Positions 9,972 through 23,500 of a stretch of 64,000 nucleotides of DNA are shown here, piece after piece; the first letter of the stretch is position 1; each line of letters opens with the position of its first letter. Under the pieces are notes generated by a model. It made no database searches. It had not been told where the DNA came from and was given only the letters and a program-made list of their open reading frames with translations. The stretch spans positions 806,001-870,000 of the forward strand of contig JANCIK010000012.1 in NCBI GenBank assembly GCA_028532985.1, in the 5' to 3' direction. The translations under genes and the position numbers were made by a program. The DNA is from Stropharia rugosoannulata. Taxonomy: Eukaryota; Basidiomycota; Agaricomycetes; Agaricales; Strophariaceae.

Positions 9972-11322
9972 AGAACATGCATAGCTGTCCCGCGCATTCC
10001 GTCAGTTTCAGCGCGGATCTGGGTCTGCGAAGCACGACTGCTTCAAGACGCGATGCGCGGAATAGGGCGAGGCGGACGGGACGAGGTCAACGGGAGGGAT
10101 GCGTGCGTACGGGAGGGATACGGGCGGACGGGACAGAGTTGCGGGATGCGAGCATTGGGGGACGGGATGCAGGCAGCAGGGCGCGGCAGTGGCGCGCGGC
10201 GGGAGGCGTGCATGCCAAGACAAGCGGGCGTGCTGCGTGCAGCATGCGGAAGGGGCTGGCAGGCGGACGCGAGGCAAGCGAGAGGGAAAGTGGACGAGAC
10301 AGCCTGAGGACAGCACACACAGTACAGGCCAGCTTGCTGATATTGAGATGGAACTCACATTAAGAGATAGGGGGATGGGGCAGAAAAGGGGTATTGTCGT
10401 TCAGAGGTTGATTGAACACGAAGACAAGAAAATGTACAACTTCGGGCCAAACGTTGCTCCAAAATCGGCAACTCCGGCTACGGCCCGGGCGGCGCGTGCG
10501 CCCCTGGATGCACCCCTATGTAATAGCACCCTCCCCTTTTCCTTCAGCTTTTCATTTGCCCGCTGTCCTACCTTCTCTATGGGCTCCCTGGACCTCGTGA
10601 TGATGGAGAAACAGTACCAAAAAGCTGTGATATCCTATCATTGAAACACTCGTGAAGCACTTGATTCAAACGACTGTTCAAGTCCAACATCGCCGACATA
10701 TTTTTCGAACCCAGAACTCGTGTAATGATTTGCATGCCGTATCTGCCTCGTTTAAACCTCGTGTCCTTCGCGAAATTTTTCAATGTCCGTGAGGGTCCTG
10801 ATATTACACGAGCTTTACAAGCGTGCTTCTATGTACCAGGCTCTACCAGGTCTCGACATTCTCAACCGATCCGAGGTGACGTACTCCCACTCTCCTTGGT
10901 TTACCAATACGCTAGCTGACCGCTGGATTCACTCCGGGCAGCCCAACATTTTGTCAGGCTAATAACACCGCATAAAGTGAGATTTTAGTTGGATTTTAGA
11001 TTAAGATGAAATTTTGATTCAAACTCGCTCCTAGTTTCTTACTGAAATATAAATCAGAGTCGGTACTAACAGCCTACAGGAAACATATCAATTATACCTT
11101 TTATTTCAACATGAAAGGTAAGCTGAAATGCTAGCGCCCCCCGTGCCAAAACTATGGTTGATATTATGTAATTTGTCGGGCTGAACAGCTTTACGAGCGT
11201 ACAAGAGAAGCCTTATATACCAGGTCTCAACATTGGTGACGTACTCCCACTCTCCTTGGTTTCCCAATAATGGCCTGCGTTAGATTGAACTTGCACCAGC
11301 CGCCAAAGATATTTGGTACAGT

Positions 11323-11926
11323 TCAAAGGTTGATATTGATAGGCACGCATCCAATGGCGATAAGTCCGTTCTGCCGACCAACACTCCATCAGCAAGCGTC
11401 TATAAACAGGGCCATTTCACGCTTACAAAGTTCATGTTGCTACAGCAGAGCGGCATCTGAGCGCAGCTGTTTTGACCAAGGTCAAGAATATTGATTGGCG
11501 TGCATTGAATCCCTCTGCAGGTACACCTCGTATTACTTTAATTATTTCTTTCAGGGATCGAAATACGTACACCAACGACACGGCGCCTTGAAGCACGACG
11601 CCCAGCAGCCCGAGGAGAAGACCAACGGCTGAACCGTCAGACTAAGCTCGGGTATGAGTATTTGTAGAGCAAGCGATGATGGACGAGAACACTCACTCGT
11701 TCCAGTGAATTACAGCAGTTCAACCCTCCAGTGTTGCATTGGTTCGCCGGGGCCCCGGGGGTGATGGTGGGAGCCTGGAGATATAAATTAAAATCACGGC
11801 GAGGATGGTTATGATGTACGAAGAACGCACTGGAACGTCCACCGTGGTCGTAGCTGCAGTGGCGGCTGCAAGGACGCTGAGCGTCGCGATGAAGAAGAAC
11901 AGCGTAGCAATTTGGCGTGCAAACAT
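11323..11926 (-). CDS. Class I hydrophobin H1, array copy 2
   Basis: Second array copy of the 126-residue class I hydrophobin, with the same five exons and four introns shifted by 8649 bases. The signal peptide, all eight cysteines and the stop codon are retained. No homopolymer change of this unit touches the exons, so the predicted protein is the same as from copy 1. Secreted; expected to coat cell walls. Confidence 0.96.
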
Positions 11927-14900
11927 TTCAGTGTAGGAGGACTGGGCGATGAAACTGTCCGCGAAGATTGATTTTTATACATGAACGCGGAAAGCGCGCT
12001 AGGCAAAATTAGGTATGTTATTCCGAGAAGGATGCCGCGACATATGGGTCTACCGTGCATCTATCTCACTGGTAAGGATAATCAGGCTGGCATCCTATTG
12101 GAGAGTGAGTTGAGGGCTGTGAAATGTCGGCTGTGATAAAACTTGGCATCAGCTAACTTTGTATGGCAAGAAACCTTCCAAAAAAGGGTTAGATCGTCGA
12201 AAAACATACAAGTTTTCGACCGTTTTGCGCTGCGTACGGGCAGCGTTTCTCCCCGCCCGAAGGCCAGGTATATGTGGTAAAAATTTGGGAAACACGTACC
12301 TCGTTCATTGACTCGGATGTGGTCATAGCACACAAGAGTTGTACGTCGAAATGCTGGAGTAAGAGTCAGTTCACTAGCATGCATGTATCATACATGTTAC
12401 TCACCATAGCTCCAGCACAGCGTGAGGACGAGGTCGGGGCATGGTCATCGTGGTGGCTAAACAAAAGAAAGTAAGAGTTCCTCGTTTAACCGTTCAAACT
12501 CAGTGTTTTGCGGACCCCACGCTCCCGCCACGTAACCATTCTTTCCGCACGGACTCGGATATCACCAGTTATTACATATATCTCATGCATTATCTCCTGA
12601 TGTACAACTCATCCGTTTCAGAGGAGCATGCTGCTCTTCCCTTCTTTCAATATTCTCCAGTACAGAAGTCAAGTTTGAAAAGGAATAAAAATTATCATTG
12701 TACACTTGTTGTAAATGTTAGGAACAAGGAGTTTAATATACAAGTCTCGTCTTAAGGACTGCACGACATTCCGTGCGCTTCCCCATGAGCACAATCACCG
12801 CTGTCACTCCTCCGCCTCATATTGTGCTCGCCGCGGGGCCTCGACCTTGAACCCCGCATATCTTCAACTGTAAATTTTGTTTAGCTTGCCTCAAAAGATG
12901 TGCAGTGCGGCGACGGCAGTGGCAAGACAATGATACGTCGTTTTAGGGGTATTTAAGTGTAAGGAAGTCATAATGAGAACTGTAGTATGGGCGCACCTTT
13001 TTTGTTCAGAAATACGGTTCTCATTCCACGCAGCGTGAGGGCGTTCGCAGGAAATCGTTCTGTCGTGTTCGGGCATGATGGCATGTAAGTTGTGTGTGTG
13101 TTTTCACTTCTACAAATGCCATATAAGTGAAAATTCAAAGAAGAGCAATGTGTATACACGCACCTGTGTTGTCGCAGCGCTACCGTGCTGCTCCTCCCTT
13201 GCAAAATTGACTGATTCACCTAAAGAGTGTGCGACTTTTTGTAGTCGACGCTGGCTTTTCTATGATGCCTAACGCAAGGGCGTTTGCGAGAAATTGTTAT
13301 GTCGTGTTAGAGCATGATTGCGACGGCCAAAGTCGGACAGAGTTTCACTGCTGAAAATGTCATGTAAGTAGAAATTAGGGGAAGAGCGATTTGTATGCAC
13401 GCACCTGTGTCGTCGCAGCGCTCTTACCTCACAAAAGCGATTGATCCTCCTACAGAGCGAGGGCGCTCGCCACGGGGCATCTGCTCTTAGCTCTGGGCAA
13501 CATTCGGAAGTGTCATGTAATGCTGTATTTGGGGTCGTTAATTGGCACATGAAGCTGTTGTGGGAGGGTGGTCGTAAGGAATCGATATATTGCGTCGGTG
13601 CTTGCACTTTGCATAATGGACCGCATTTCGACTGTGGAACGAGTCAAGTAGGTACAAATAGTAATACAGATAGGTGTGCAACGTACCTGGGTTGTTGCAG
13701 CGCTAGTGCACTGCTCCTCCCACAAATAAAATCATCTGGACACGGCCACTATCTCTTCCTCCAGAACAGCGCACGCTCACCGCAAGGCATCGATCCCGTC
13801 TGTTGGAACATTAAACTGGTGTGGGAGCGCGGTTGCAGGGACACAATATACAGTGTTGGGGCTCGTGCTTGTTGATGGAGCGCATTGCAACTGTAGAACG
13901 AATCAAAATAAGTACAAGTACCATACTAAAAGGTAGGTGTACAACGTACCTGGTAGCGCGCTGCTCCTCCCACAAATAAAAACATCTGTACACGGGGGGA
14001 GCCATGTCGCCCTAGGCTCCAGAACAGCGCAAGCTTGCGGCAAGGTGTCGACCCCCTTAGTTGTCACAGTGCAAGGGTGGTAAGTATGGAACACAGAGGA
14101 TACAGGGATTAATGACCTACATGAGCCGTCTCAGCGCTGTGCGCTGCTCCTCTTGCCGGTTGTCTGTTTGAAGGACATTGCACTCGCCGTGGGGCATCGT
14201 CCACTGAAAACGGGCATGTAAACATTTGTCTTGCACACCATTCTAAACACAGTGACTGTCCCTTGTGATTCATCTCTGGACACCGCTCTTGGGGTGTCGA
14301 AAATTGAGTTTTCATGTGGGGCGTCTTGCAAGTATGCGCGTGCGTGCGGTTGCAGGTGTACAAGGCTGGGGCAGGGTTGAGGCATATGTTGCAGTAGAGT
14401 AATAACAACTTACTGGGTCTTTATACATCCAGACAGTAACTGAACGCCGTGCTGAGCTGGCAATGGTGAGAGGCAAGAGCGGGTGTCGGTTAGTACGTAA
14501 CAGAATAGCACCGGCATGCTTCCTCATCCCGCCGCACAGGGATGCGAGCGCGCCGCACATTAGCATTCCTCCGTTCCCTGTATTTTCTCGCTAGACTGTA
14601 TATCAAGCAAGGCTTGTATCCCCATTTAGGACACGGCAGGGTAAGGCAAGGTGCAGACGAGGTGCTGGATGGACATAATATGACCGCAGTAAGCTTGTAT
14701 TGTAATATGCATGAGATCATCTCAAACCAGTCAGAGCACAGTGGAGTCCGAGTGGGCGGCCGCTCTCGTGCGCATGAATACAACAATCCCAAGAAATAGT
14801 GTCATTACTCTGCAGTAAGTACATTGTCATGCTTTTACATAAAACCAGAGAATCTAATGGATGGCACGTATGACTACGAGAGATGCGCATCGGGGTCGTA

Positions 14901-15617
14901 CACTGCCATTCGGAGGGATACATCACAAATGTGCTGTTTCTAACCATCTTCCTGCACACTTCAGACCACGGATACAAACTCTTAGCAACGGAATCTTCGA
15001 AACACGCGTAGTTTATCTACATACGCTCATGTATATAGTACGGGCATTTCCAGTAGTATATCATATTTAGTACATGTAATTGAATGTAATAATCAAGAAT
15101 AGACTGTAATGGAGTTATAAGGATGGTAAAATGTTTGTGAAATGGTTAGAATCACTTACAATCTTGAAGGAGAACTATGTCATCCTCGACGTACAAATCT
15201 GCCTAAATCTCCGATTTCTTTGCTCTAGAACTGTTCCAAATACATTATGTAACGTCTTCGCATAGCCGCTAGCCCCTGCGAGCTACTAGCGCTAGCGGTA
15301 ACCAAAGCGCTGGAAGGTGCGTATGACGAGCGCAGGGTCTCATTCAGACCATTCCACACGATTTCTGTAGTTAATACAATAAATGGGGGTGTAGTTACAT
15401 CATATATACACACTATAGGTGTAGCAGACGCACGTGAATCGGTGCGCGCGCGTGCGGCACTTGCGCTGCTTGCTGCACGAACTTTGTGGCACGATTTACA
15501 TTGCAGCTCGCGCTAAAATACACCCATTTCCCCCAAAAAAAACGCCATGTACACCTTATTAGTGGTATATACAATATTTAAGGTACATAAACCAACGATA
15601 ATTCAAGCTGAAAACAG

Positions 15618-15841
15618 CTCTGCATCGTCAAGAATCCTCTTACCACGATCCCCTCCATTACGCATTCTCGCACAACTTTGCAAAAAAGGTCGTTATTTCT
15701 GGGTTACCAAATTTGCTTGGCAAGGGTCCTATTGAGTTATATTTGGTGCGGGAGACGTACTATGCGCAGGCCCTAGCGGTCGCTATCGTATGGAAGATGT
15801 GCGCGGAATGTGCAGGGAGGCGTACAATGCAATCTACGTGA
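15618..15841 (+). CDS. Coding-like exon C (unit copy 2; repeated in other units)
   Basis: After a splice-like acceptor (CTGAAAACAG) a frame of 73 codons runs to a TGA. It reads as plausible protein (HYAFSHNFAKKVVISGLPNL, then ELYLVRETYYAQALAVAIVW). Equivalent segments are at about 6972-7194, 24268-24490 and 32912-33135; copy 1 lacks one G, which breaks the frame, and copy 3 lacks a C. A related segment follows about 470 bases downstream. I do not recognise the family and cannot place the 5' exon with confidence. Confidence 0.25.
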
Positions 15842-17200
15842 TTTACGCAAAGTTTGCGGAATTATATGACTTGAATATACTTTAATATATGTTCGCAGGT
15901 TGGGATAGGTGTGTGCGCACCATTGCGCTTGAATGCGGTCGCTCTTGCGCTGTTTATTTGACGCACTTTACGGTACAACATGTAGCACATGCCCTCGCGA
16001 AATTTGCAGTGTCTTCCCAATAAATTTTATTTCCCATATACTAGTGTCCTTTATTTACCATGGGGATGCTTTCCATCGAGCGGAAATGTCACAAACTCAT
16101 AAGGGATGGACCCGGTATCCATCCCCTCCTGTTCCTCCACTTCACAATCTCATGCAATTTTGCACAAAAAGGGTCACTTTCCGGCAATCAAGTCACGCTT
16201 ATATACACATGAAATCATGCGCTGGCATACCTCGAGCTCCGCGACTGAGAAACTAGCTCCAGATTCGAAGATTCGCACAAGGCGGGTGTTCCTACATACT
16301 ATAGCAATAGAATCCGTTTATATTTCTGTTTAGGGGCTTACAGCTTTACTGACGGACATGGAGTAGATGGTAGTAGATATAAGAACTACAGACCTACGAG
16401 TCCAGGACTCGGGCAATGAGGGCGTGCGCACCCTGCGCGGCGCATCCTCGTTCCGAAAGTTCTGTACACTTTACGGACTTTCTTCGTGTCCTACTACCGC
16501 CGCTGATCATTACGTACGGGCTAGCGGACTGATATCCGCCAGGCCAACTGTTGTAAGTTAGTTTCGGGCATACGAAGAGTACGCCCTCAATCCAGGCGCG
16601 CATGCTGAAAGCCTGAAATTACACACGCACGTAAATTCCCATTGAATTACCTGATATTTCAAAGCCTATGCGGAACGAGAATATGTCCTGCAGCATCTGT
16701 GGGATGCGTTGGAGGTTCAGCTTTGCATTTCAATTGACAACCTACCTAGGCATTAACATTAGTGGCAAACGGTGCTCAGAATTTGTTGTAACTTTTGAAG
16801 AGTAGATACTGATAAAAATAGGTAGATAGCAGTTCCATACAGTAGTAACACTAGTTAATAACATGGTGCGATCGACTCAACGTGAGGAGGGAGCGGGTCC
16901 ATAAGGCCGGCGCTCGCCTAAGTGACTGCATTACACGCAGGACCCTGCACTCACACTTTCGGTTTGGCCCTTCATCACTGGCTTATTTGGTACGTATCCC
17001 TAAGTACATTTAGAATAGTATATAAGCCGGCCAGCTACCATGACTATTCTCCAGCCCCAGCTCTCTCTTTCTCTTCTCACTCTGCACACCGCCCATTCAG
17101 ATCACCTATTATGACCTGCTACAGGCCAGGTGAGTACAGACGTACCTCAGTGAAGCTGCCTGAAGCTGACTTGTTTTATAGACTTGCATGACTGTTGGTC

Positions 17201-18130
17201 ATGGTCACGAACCTGCTCGTAACAGACCTGAACTCTGCGCTGAACGTCGAACAGGAACGGTCGACCGGCAGACAGAGCCTGACGTACCTCGACCTTGTGC
17301 GATCCGAGTTGAATTTGACAGGGCGTTCGTTTTATGGTGAGTACACGTCGTTGTCTTGAACCGGATTTGGCTGACCTGCGCTTCTTGATGGCACACGGGC
17401 GGGGCGCATTCGCAGAGCTCGACTGGGCGTGGTTTACAGCGAAACGGCGCGTCTGCCACCCGCAGCGAGCGCAGACAACGTTCGAGGTCGTCCAGGATGA
17501 CCCGGACATGCTTGGTTGTGATCAAAGTAAGTGAACCATGCACCTGTACTAAAAATGGTTAAACTGACTTTAGAACTTTGGGAGGTTACTTACCGCCACG
17601 GGGGGTGCTGTACCACTCGCGGCACGTTGAACCTATCGGAAAAAGAGGTAAGTGACAGGTTAACAATAACATTTAATAGACTGATATTGTGCATAGCCTC
17701 TTGTATGAACAGCGGCAGCCCGCTCGCGCTCTGCTGAGAAGCATAACCGTTGCGCAAACTCTATGCCCGGTGTCCGCGCTCCAGCCTCGGAGACACCATT
17801 TGATTGCGCGCAGACGCTGGACAGCGAGCTGCAGCCTGCGGCAGTCCGCTCCTGGCTGGGTCCTGTTACTATTGTAAGTGTCATGAATTATACGATGCGA
17901 GAAACGAAGAAGTCACGTAAATAGTTGGTGGACATGACATGGTCGAGAATACGAAGCTTCGTTCGCCGCATTGCGCCGCATGCGAGTTTGGCTGGGCCCA
18001 TGCTGAGGGCAGGTGACATCTGACTGACAGCAAGTATGTTACGCTCAACTGGACCGCCGCAGATGCGGGCAGCGCGCCGCGAGTCGATCGTGGCAGAGGA
18101 TCGCGTTTGAGGCCTGAGGGCCCGCTGTAG
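17201..18130 (+). CDS. Candidate spliced gene A, copy 3
   Basis: Same candidate as at 8554, with the same ATG context, donors and acceptors. The leader differs: one extra T near 17070 changes the frame of the upstream ATG relative to the main frame. The body of the gene is unchanged. Function unknown. Confidence 0.4.
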
Positions 18131-18166
18131 CAGAACAGGCGAGCACACCGTGCGCGCTCCGTAGTG

Positions 18167-18618
18167 CTATGCGCCTCCTCGAGGGCGTGGGCAGACGGCG
18201 AAATCTAGGACAAAGGCGATGTGCTGCATCGCGGCCAGTGTCAAAGGACGCTGCATCCGGCTCTGTAGAAGAAGAAACATGAGTGGTGAGTTGGTAATGT
18301 ATGATTTGAGCACATACCTCCAATGTGATATCGATGAATAAAAGTAAGTACTGGTCTTGTGATGAGTGGAGCATACCTTTCAGAGTAATCGATAGGGCGC
18401 GAGCAGACAGCGCACGCTGGCGCACACTCAACTGCGCGGATGCAGCTCGTTCGCGACTCGTTGTAGAGACGCACCCCCTCTGGATCGCGGGCGCGTCTGC
18501 CCCAGGCACACACGCCCGAGACATGCGCACTCTGTCGTGTAAAGACTAGCTTGCGCATTCCGGCTGACTGGAGCGCGCGCTGAGGAAGCGCGTCGGTGCC
18601 GCATCTGAGTTCAAACAT
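18167..18618 (-). CDS. Candidate spliced gene D, copy 3
   Basis: Same candidate as at 872-1323: intron at 18263-18317 and stop at 18167. Identical to copies 1 and 2 over this stretch. Confidence 0.33.
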
Positions 18619-19968
18619 AGAACATGCATAGCTGTCCCGCGCATTCCGTCAGTTTCAGCGCGGATCTGGGTCTGCGAAGCACGACTGCTTCAAGACGCGA
18701 TGCGCGGAATAGGGCGAGGCGGACGGGACGAGGTCAACGGGAGGGATGCGTGCGTACGGGAGGGATACGGGCGGACGGGACAGAGTTGCGGGATGCGAGC
18801 ATTGGGGGACGGGATGCAGGCAGCAGGGCGCGGCAGTGGCGCGCGGCGGGAGGCGTGCATGCCAAGACAAGCGGGCGTGCTGCGTGCAGCATGCGGAAGG
18901 GGCTGGCAGGCGGACGCGAGGCAAGCGAGAGGGAAAGTGGACGAGACAGCCTGAGGACAGCACACACAGTACAGGCCAGCTTGCTGATATTGAGATGGAA
19001 CTCACATTAAGAGATAGGGGGATGGGGCAGAAAAGGGGTATTGTCGTTCAGAGGTTGATTGAACACGAAGACAAGAAAATGTACAACTTCGGGCCAAACG
19101 TTGCTCCAAAATCGGCAACTCCGGCTACGGCCCGGGCGGCGCGTGCGCCCCTGGATGCACCCCTATGTAATAGCACCCTCCCCTTTTCCTTCAGCTTTTC
19201 ATTTGCCCGCTGTCCTACCTTCTCTATGGGCTCCTGGACCTCGTGATGATGGAGAAACAGTACCAAAAAGCTGTGATATCCTATCATTGAAACACTCGTG
19301 AAGCACTTGATTCAAACGACTGTTCAAGTCCAACATCGCCGACATATTTTTCGAACCCAGAACTCGTGTAATGATTTGCATGCCGTATCTGCCTCGTTTA
19401 AACCTCGTGTCCTTCGCGAAATTTTTCAATGTCCGTGAGGGTCCTGATATTACACGAGCTTTACAAGCGTGCTTCTATGTACCAGGCTCTACCAGGTCTC
19501 GACATTCTCAACCGATCCGAGGTGACGTACTCCCACTCTCCTTGGTTTACCAATACGCTAGCTGACCGCTGGATTCACTCCGGGCAGCCCAACATTTTGT
19601 CAGGCTAATAACACCGCATAAAGTGAGATTTTAGTTGGATTTTAGATTAAGATGAAATTTTGATTCAAACTCGCTCCTAGTTTCTTACTGAAATATAAAT
19701 CAGAGTCGGTACTAACAGCCTACAGGAAACATATCAATTATACCTTTTATTTCAACATGAAAGGTAAGCTGAAATGCTAGCGCCCCCCGTGCCAAAACTA
19801 TGGTTGATATTATGTAATTTGTCGGGCTGAACAGCTTTACGAGCGTACAAGAGAAGCCTTATATACCAGGTCTCAACATTGGTGACGTACTCCCACTCTC
19901 CTTGGTTTCCCAATAATGGCCTGCGTTAGATTGAACTTGCACCAGCCGCCAAAGATATTTGGTACAGT

Positions 19969-20572
19969 TCAAAGGTTGATATTGATAGGCACGCATCCAA
20001 TGGCGATAAGTCCGTTCTGCCGACCAACACTCCATCAGCAAGCGTCTATAAACAGGGCCATTTCACGCTTACAAAGTTCATGTTGCTACAGCAGAGCGGC
20101 ATCTGAGCGCAGCTGTTTTGACCAAGGTCAAGAATATTGATTGGCGTGCATTGAATCCCTCTGCAGGTACACCTCGTATTACTTTAATTATTTCTTTCAG
20201 GGATCGAAATACGTACACCAACGACACGGCGCCTTGAAGCACGACGCCCAGCAGCCCGAGGAGAAGACCAACGGCTGAACCGTCAGACTAAGCTCGGGTA
20301 TGAGTATTTGTAGAGCAAGCGATGATGGACGAGAACACTCACTCGTTCCAGTGAATTACAGCAGTTCAACCCTCCAGTGTTGCATTGGTTCGCCGGGGCC
20401 CCGGGGGTGATGGTGGGAGCCTGGAGATATAAATTAAAATCACGGCGAGGATGGTTATGATGTACGAAGAACGCACTGGAACGTCCACCGTGGTCGTAGC
20501 TGCAGTGGCGGCTGCAAGGACGCTGAGCGTCGCGATGAAGAAGAACAGCGTAGCAATTTGGCGTGCAAACAT
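19969..20572 (-). CDS. Class I hydrophobin H1, array copy 3
   Basis: Third array copy of the class I hydrophobin, shifted by 17295 bases from copy 1. The exon-intron structure, splice sites, signal peptide and eight-cysteine pattern are unchanged, so it should encode the same secreted protein. Its TATA box is at 20618-20625. Confidence 0.96.
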
Positions 20573-23500
20573 TTCAGTGTAGGAGGACTGGGCGATGAAA
20601 CTGTCCGCGAAGATTGATTTTTATACATGAACGCGGAAAGCGCGCTAGGCAAAATTAGGTATGTTATTCCGAGAAGGATGCCGCGACATATGGGTCTACC
20701 GTGCATCTATCTCACTGGTAAGGATAATCAGGCTGGCATCCTATTGGAGAGTGAGTTGAGGGCTGTGAAATGTCGGCTGTGATAAAACTTGGCATCAGCT
20801 AACTTTGTATGGCAAGAAACCTTCCAAAAAAGGGTTAGATCGTCGAAAAACATACAAGTTTTCGACCGTTTTGCGCTGCGTACGGGCAGCGTTTCTCCCC
20901 GCCCGAAGGCCAGGTATATGTGGTAAAAATTTGGGAAACACGTACCTCGTTCATTGACTCGGATGTGGTCATAGCACACAAGAGTTGTACGTCGAAATGC
21001 TGGAGTAAGAGTCAGTTCACTAGCATGCATGTATCATACATGTTACTCACCATAGCTCCAGCACAGCGTGAGGACGAGGTCGGGGCATGGTCATCGTGGT
21101 GGCTAAACAAAAGAAAGTAAGAGTTCCTCGTTTAACCGTTCAAACTCAGTGTTTTGCGGACCCCACGCTCCCGCCACGTAACCATTCTTTCCGCACGGAC
21201 TCGGATATCACCAGTTATTACATATATCTCATGCATTATCTCCTGATGTACAACTCATCCGTTTCAGAGGAGCATGCTGCTCTTCCCTTCTTTCAATATT
21301 CTCCAGTACAGAAGTCAAGTTTGAAAAGGAATAAAAATTATCATTGTACACTTGTTGTAAATGTTAGGAACAAGGAGTTTAATATACAAGTCTCGTCTTA
21401 AGGACTGCACGACATTCCGTGCGCTTCCCCCCATGAGCACAATCACCGCTGTCACTCCTCCGCCTCATATTGTGCTCGCCGCGGGGCCTCGACCTTGAAC
21501 CCCGCATATCTTCAACTGTAAATTTTGTTTAGCTTGCCTCAAAAGATGTGCAGTGCGGCGACGGCAGTGGCAAGACAATGATACGTCGTTTTAGGGGTAT
21601 TTAAGTGTAAGGAAGTCATAATGAGAACTGTAGTATGGGCGCACCCCTTTTTTGTTCAGAAATACGGTTCTCATTCCACGCAGCGTGAGGGCGTTCGCAG
21701 GAAATCGTTCTGTCGTGTTCGGGCATGATGGCATGTAAGTTGTGTGTGTGTTTTCACTTCTACAAATGCCATATAAGTGAAAATTCAAAGAAGAGCAATG
21801 TGTATACACGCACCTGTGTTGTCGCAGCGCTACCGTGCTGCTCCTCCCTTGCAAAATTGACTGATTCACCTAAAGAGTGTGCGACTTTTTGTAGTCGACG
21901 CTGGCTTTTCTATGATGCCTAACGCAAGGGCGTTTGCGAGAAATTGTTATGTCGTGTTAGAGCATGATTGCGACGGCCAAAGTCGGACAGAGTTTCACTG
22001 CTGAAAATGTCATGTAAGTAGAAATTAGGGGAAGAGCGATTTGTATGCACGCACCTGTGTCGTCGCAGCGCTCTTACCTCACAAAAGCGATTGATCCTCC
22101 TACAGAGCGAGGGCGCTCGCCACGGGGCATCTGCTCTTAGCTCTGGGCAACATTCGGAAGTGTCATGTAATGCTGTATTTGGGGTCGTTAATTGGCACAT
22201 GAAGCTGTTGTGGGAGGGTGGTCGTAAGGAATCGATATATTGCGTCGGTGCTTGCACTTTGCATAATGGACCGCATTTCGACTGTGGAACGAGTCAAGTA
22301 GGTACAAATAGTAATACAGATAGGTGTGCAACGTACCTGGGTTGTTGCAGCGCTAGTGCACTGCTCCTCCCACAAATAAAATCATCTGGACACGGCCACT
22401 ATCTCTTCCTCCAGAACAGCGCACGCTCACCGCAAGGCATCGATCCCGTCTGTTGGAACATTAAACTGGTGTGGGAGCGCGGTTGCAGGGACACAATATA
22501 CAGTGTTGGGGCTCGTGCTTGTTGATGGAGCGCATTGCAACTGTAGAACGAATCAAAATAAGTACAAGTACCATACTAAAAGGTAGGTGTACAACGTACC
22601 TGGTAGCGCGCTGCTCCTCCCACAAATAAAAACATCTGTACACGGGGGGAGCCATGTCGCCCTAGGCTCCAGAACAGCGCAAGCTTGCGGCAAGGTGTCG
22701 ACCCCTTAGTTGTCACAGTGCAAGGGTGGTAAGTATGGAACACAGAGGATACAGGGATTAATGACCTACATGAGCCGTCTCAGCGCTGTGCGCTGCTCCT
22801 CTTGCCGGTTGTCTGTTTGAAGGACATTGCACTCGCCGTGGGGCATCGTCCACTGAAAACGGGCATGTAAACATTTGTCTTGCACACCATTCTAAACACA
22901 GTGACTGTCCCTTGTGATTCATCTCTGGACACCGCTCTTGGGGTGTCGAAAAATTGAGTTTTCATGTGGGGCGTCTTGCAAGTATGCGCGTGCGTGCGGT
23001 TGCAGGTGTACAAGGCTGGGGCAGGGTTGAGGCATATGTTGCAGTAGAGTAATAACAACTTACTGGGTCTTTATACATCCAGACAGTAACTGAACGCCGT
23101 GCTGAGCTGGCAATGGTGAGAGGCAAGAGCGGGTGTCGGTTAGTACGTAACAGAATAGCACCGGCATGCTTCCTCATCCCGCCGCACAGGGATGCGAGCG
23201 CGCCGCACATTAGCATTCCTCCGTTCCCTGTATTTTCTCGCTAGACTGTATATCAAGCAAGGCTTGTATCCCCATTTAGGACACGGCAGGGTAAGGCAAG
23301 GTGCAGACGAGGTGCTGGATGGACATAATATGACCGCAGTAAGCTTGTATTGTAATATGCATGAGATCATCTCAAACCAGTCAGAGCACAGTGGAGTCCG
23401 AGTGGGCGGCCGCTCTCGTGCGCATGAATACAACAATCCCAAGAAATAGTGTCATTACTCTGCAGTAAGTACATTGTCATGCTTTTACATAAAACCAGAG

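Larger units (their letters stand above)
8649..17295. repeat. Array unit, copy 2
   Basis: Full-length copy of 8647 bases. It has the most homopolymer changes: an extra C near 10587, two C fewer near 12784, fewer C near 12996, an extra C near 14054, one A fewer near 14301, one G fewer near 16232, one T fewer near 16795, an extra G near 16890 and an extra T near 17070. None of these falls in the hydrophobin exons. The change near 14301 opens a longer reading frame in candidate gene B. Confidence 0.95.
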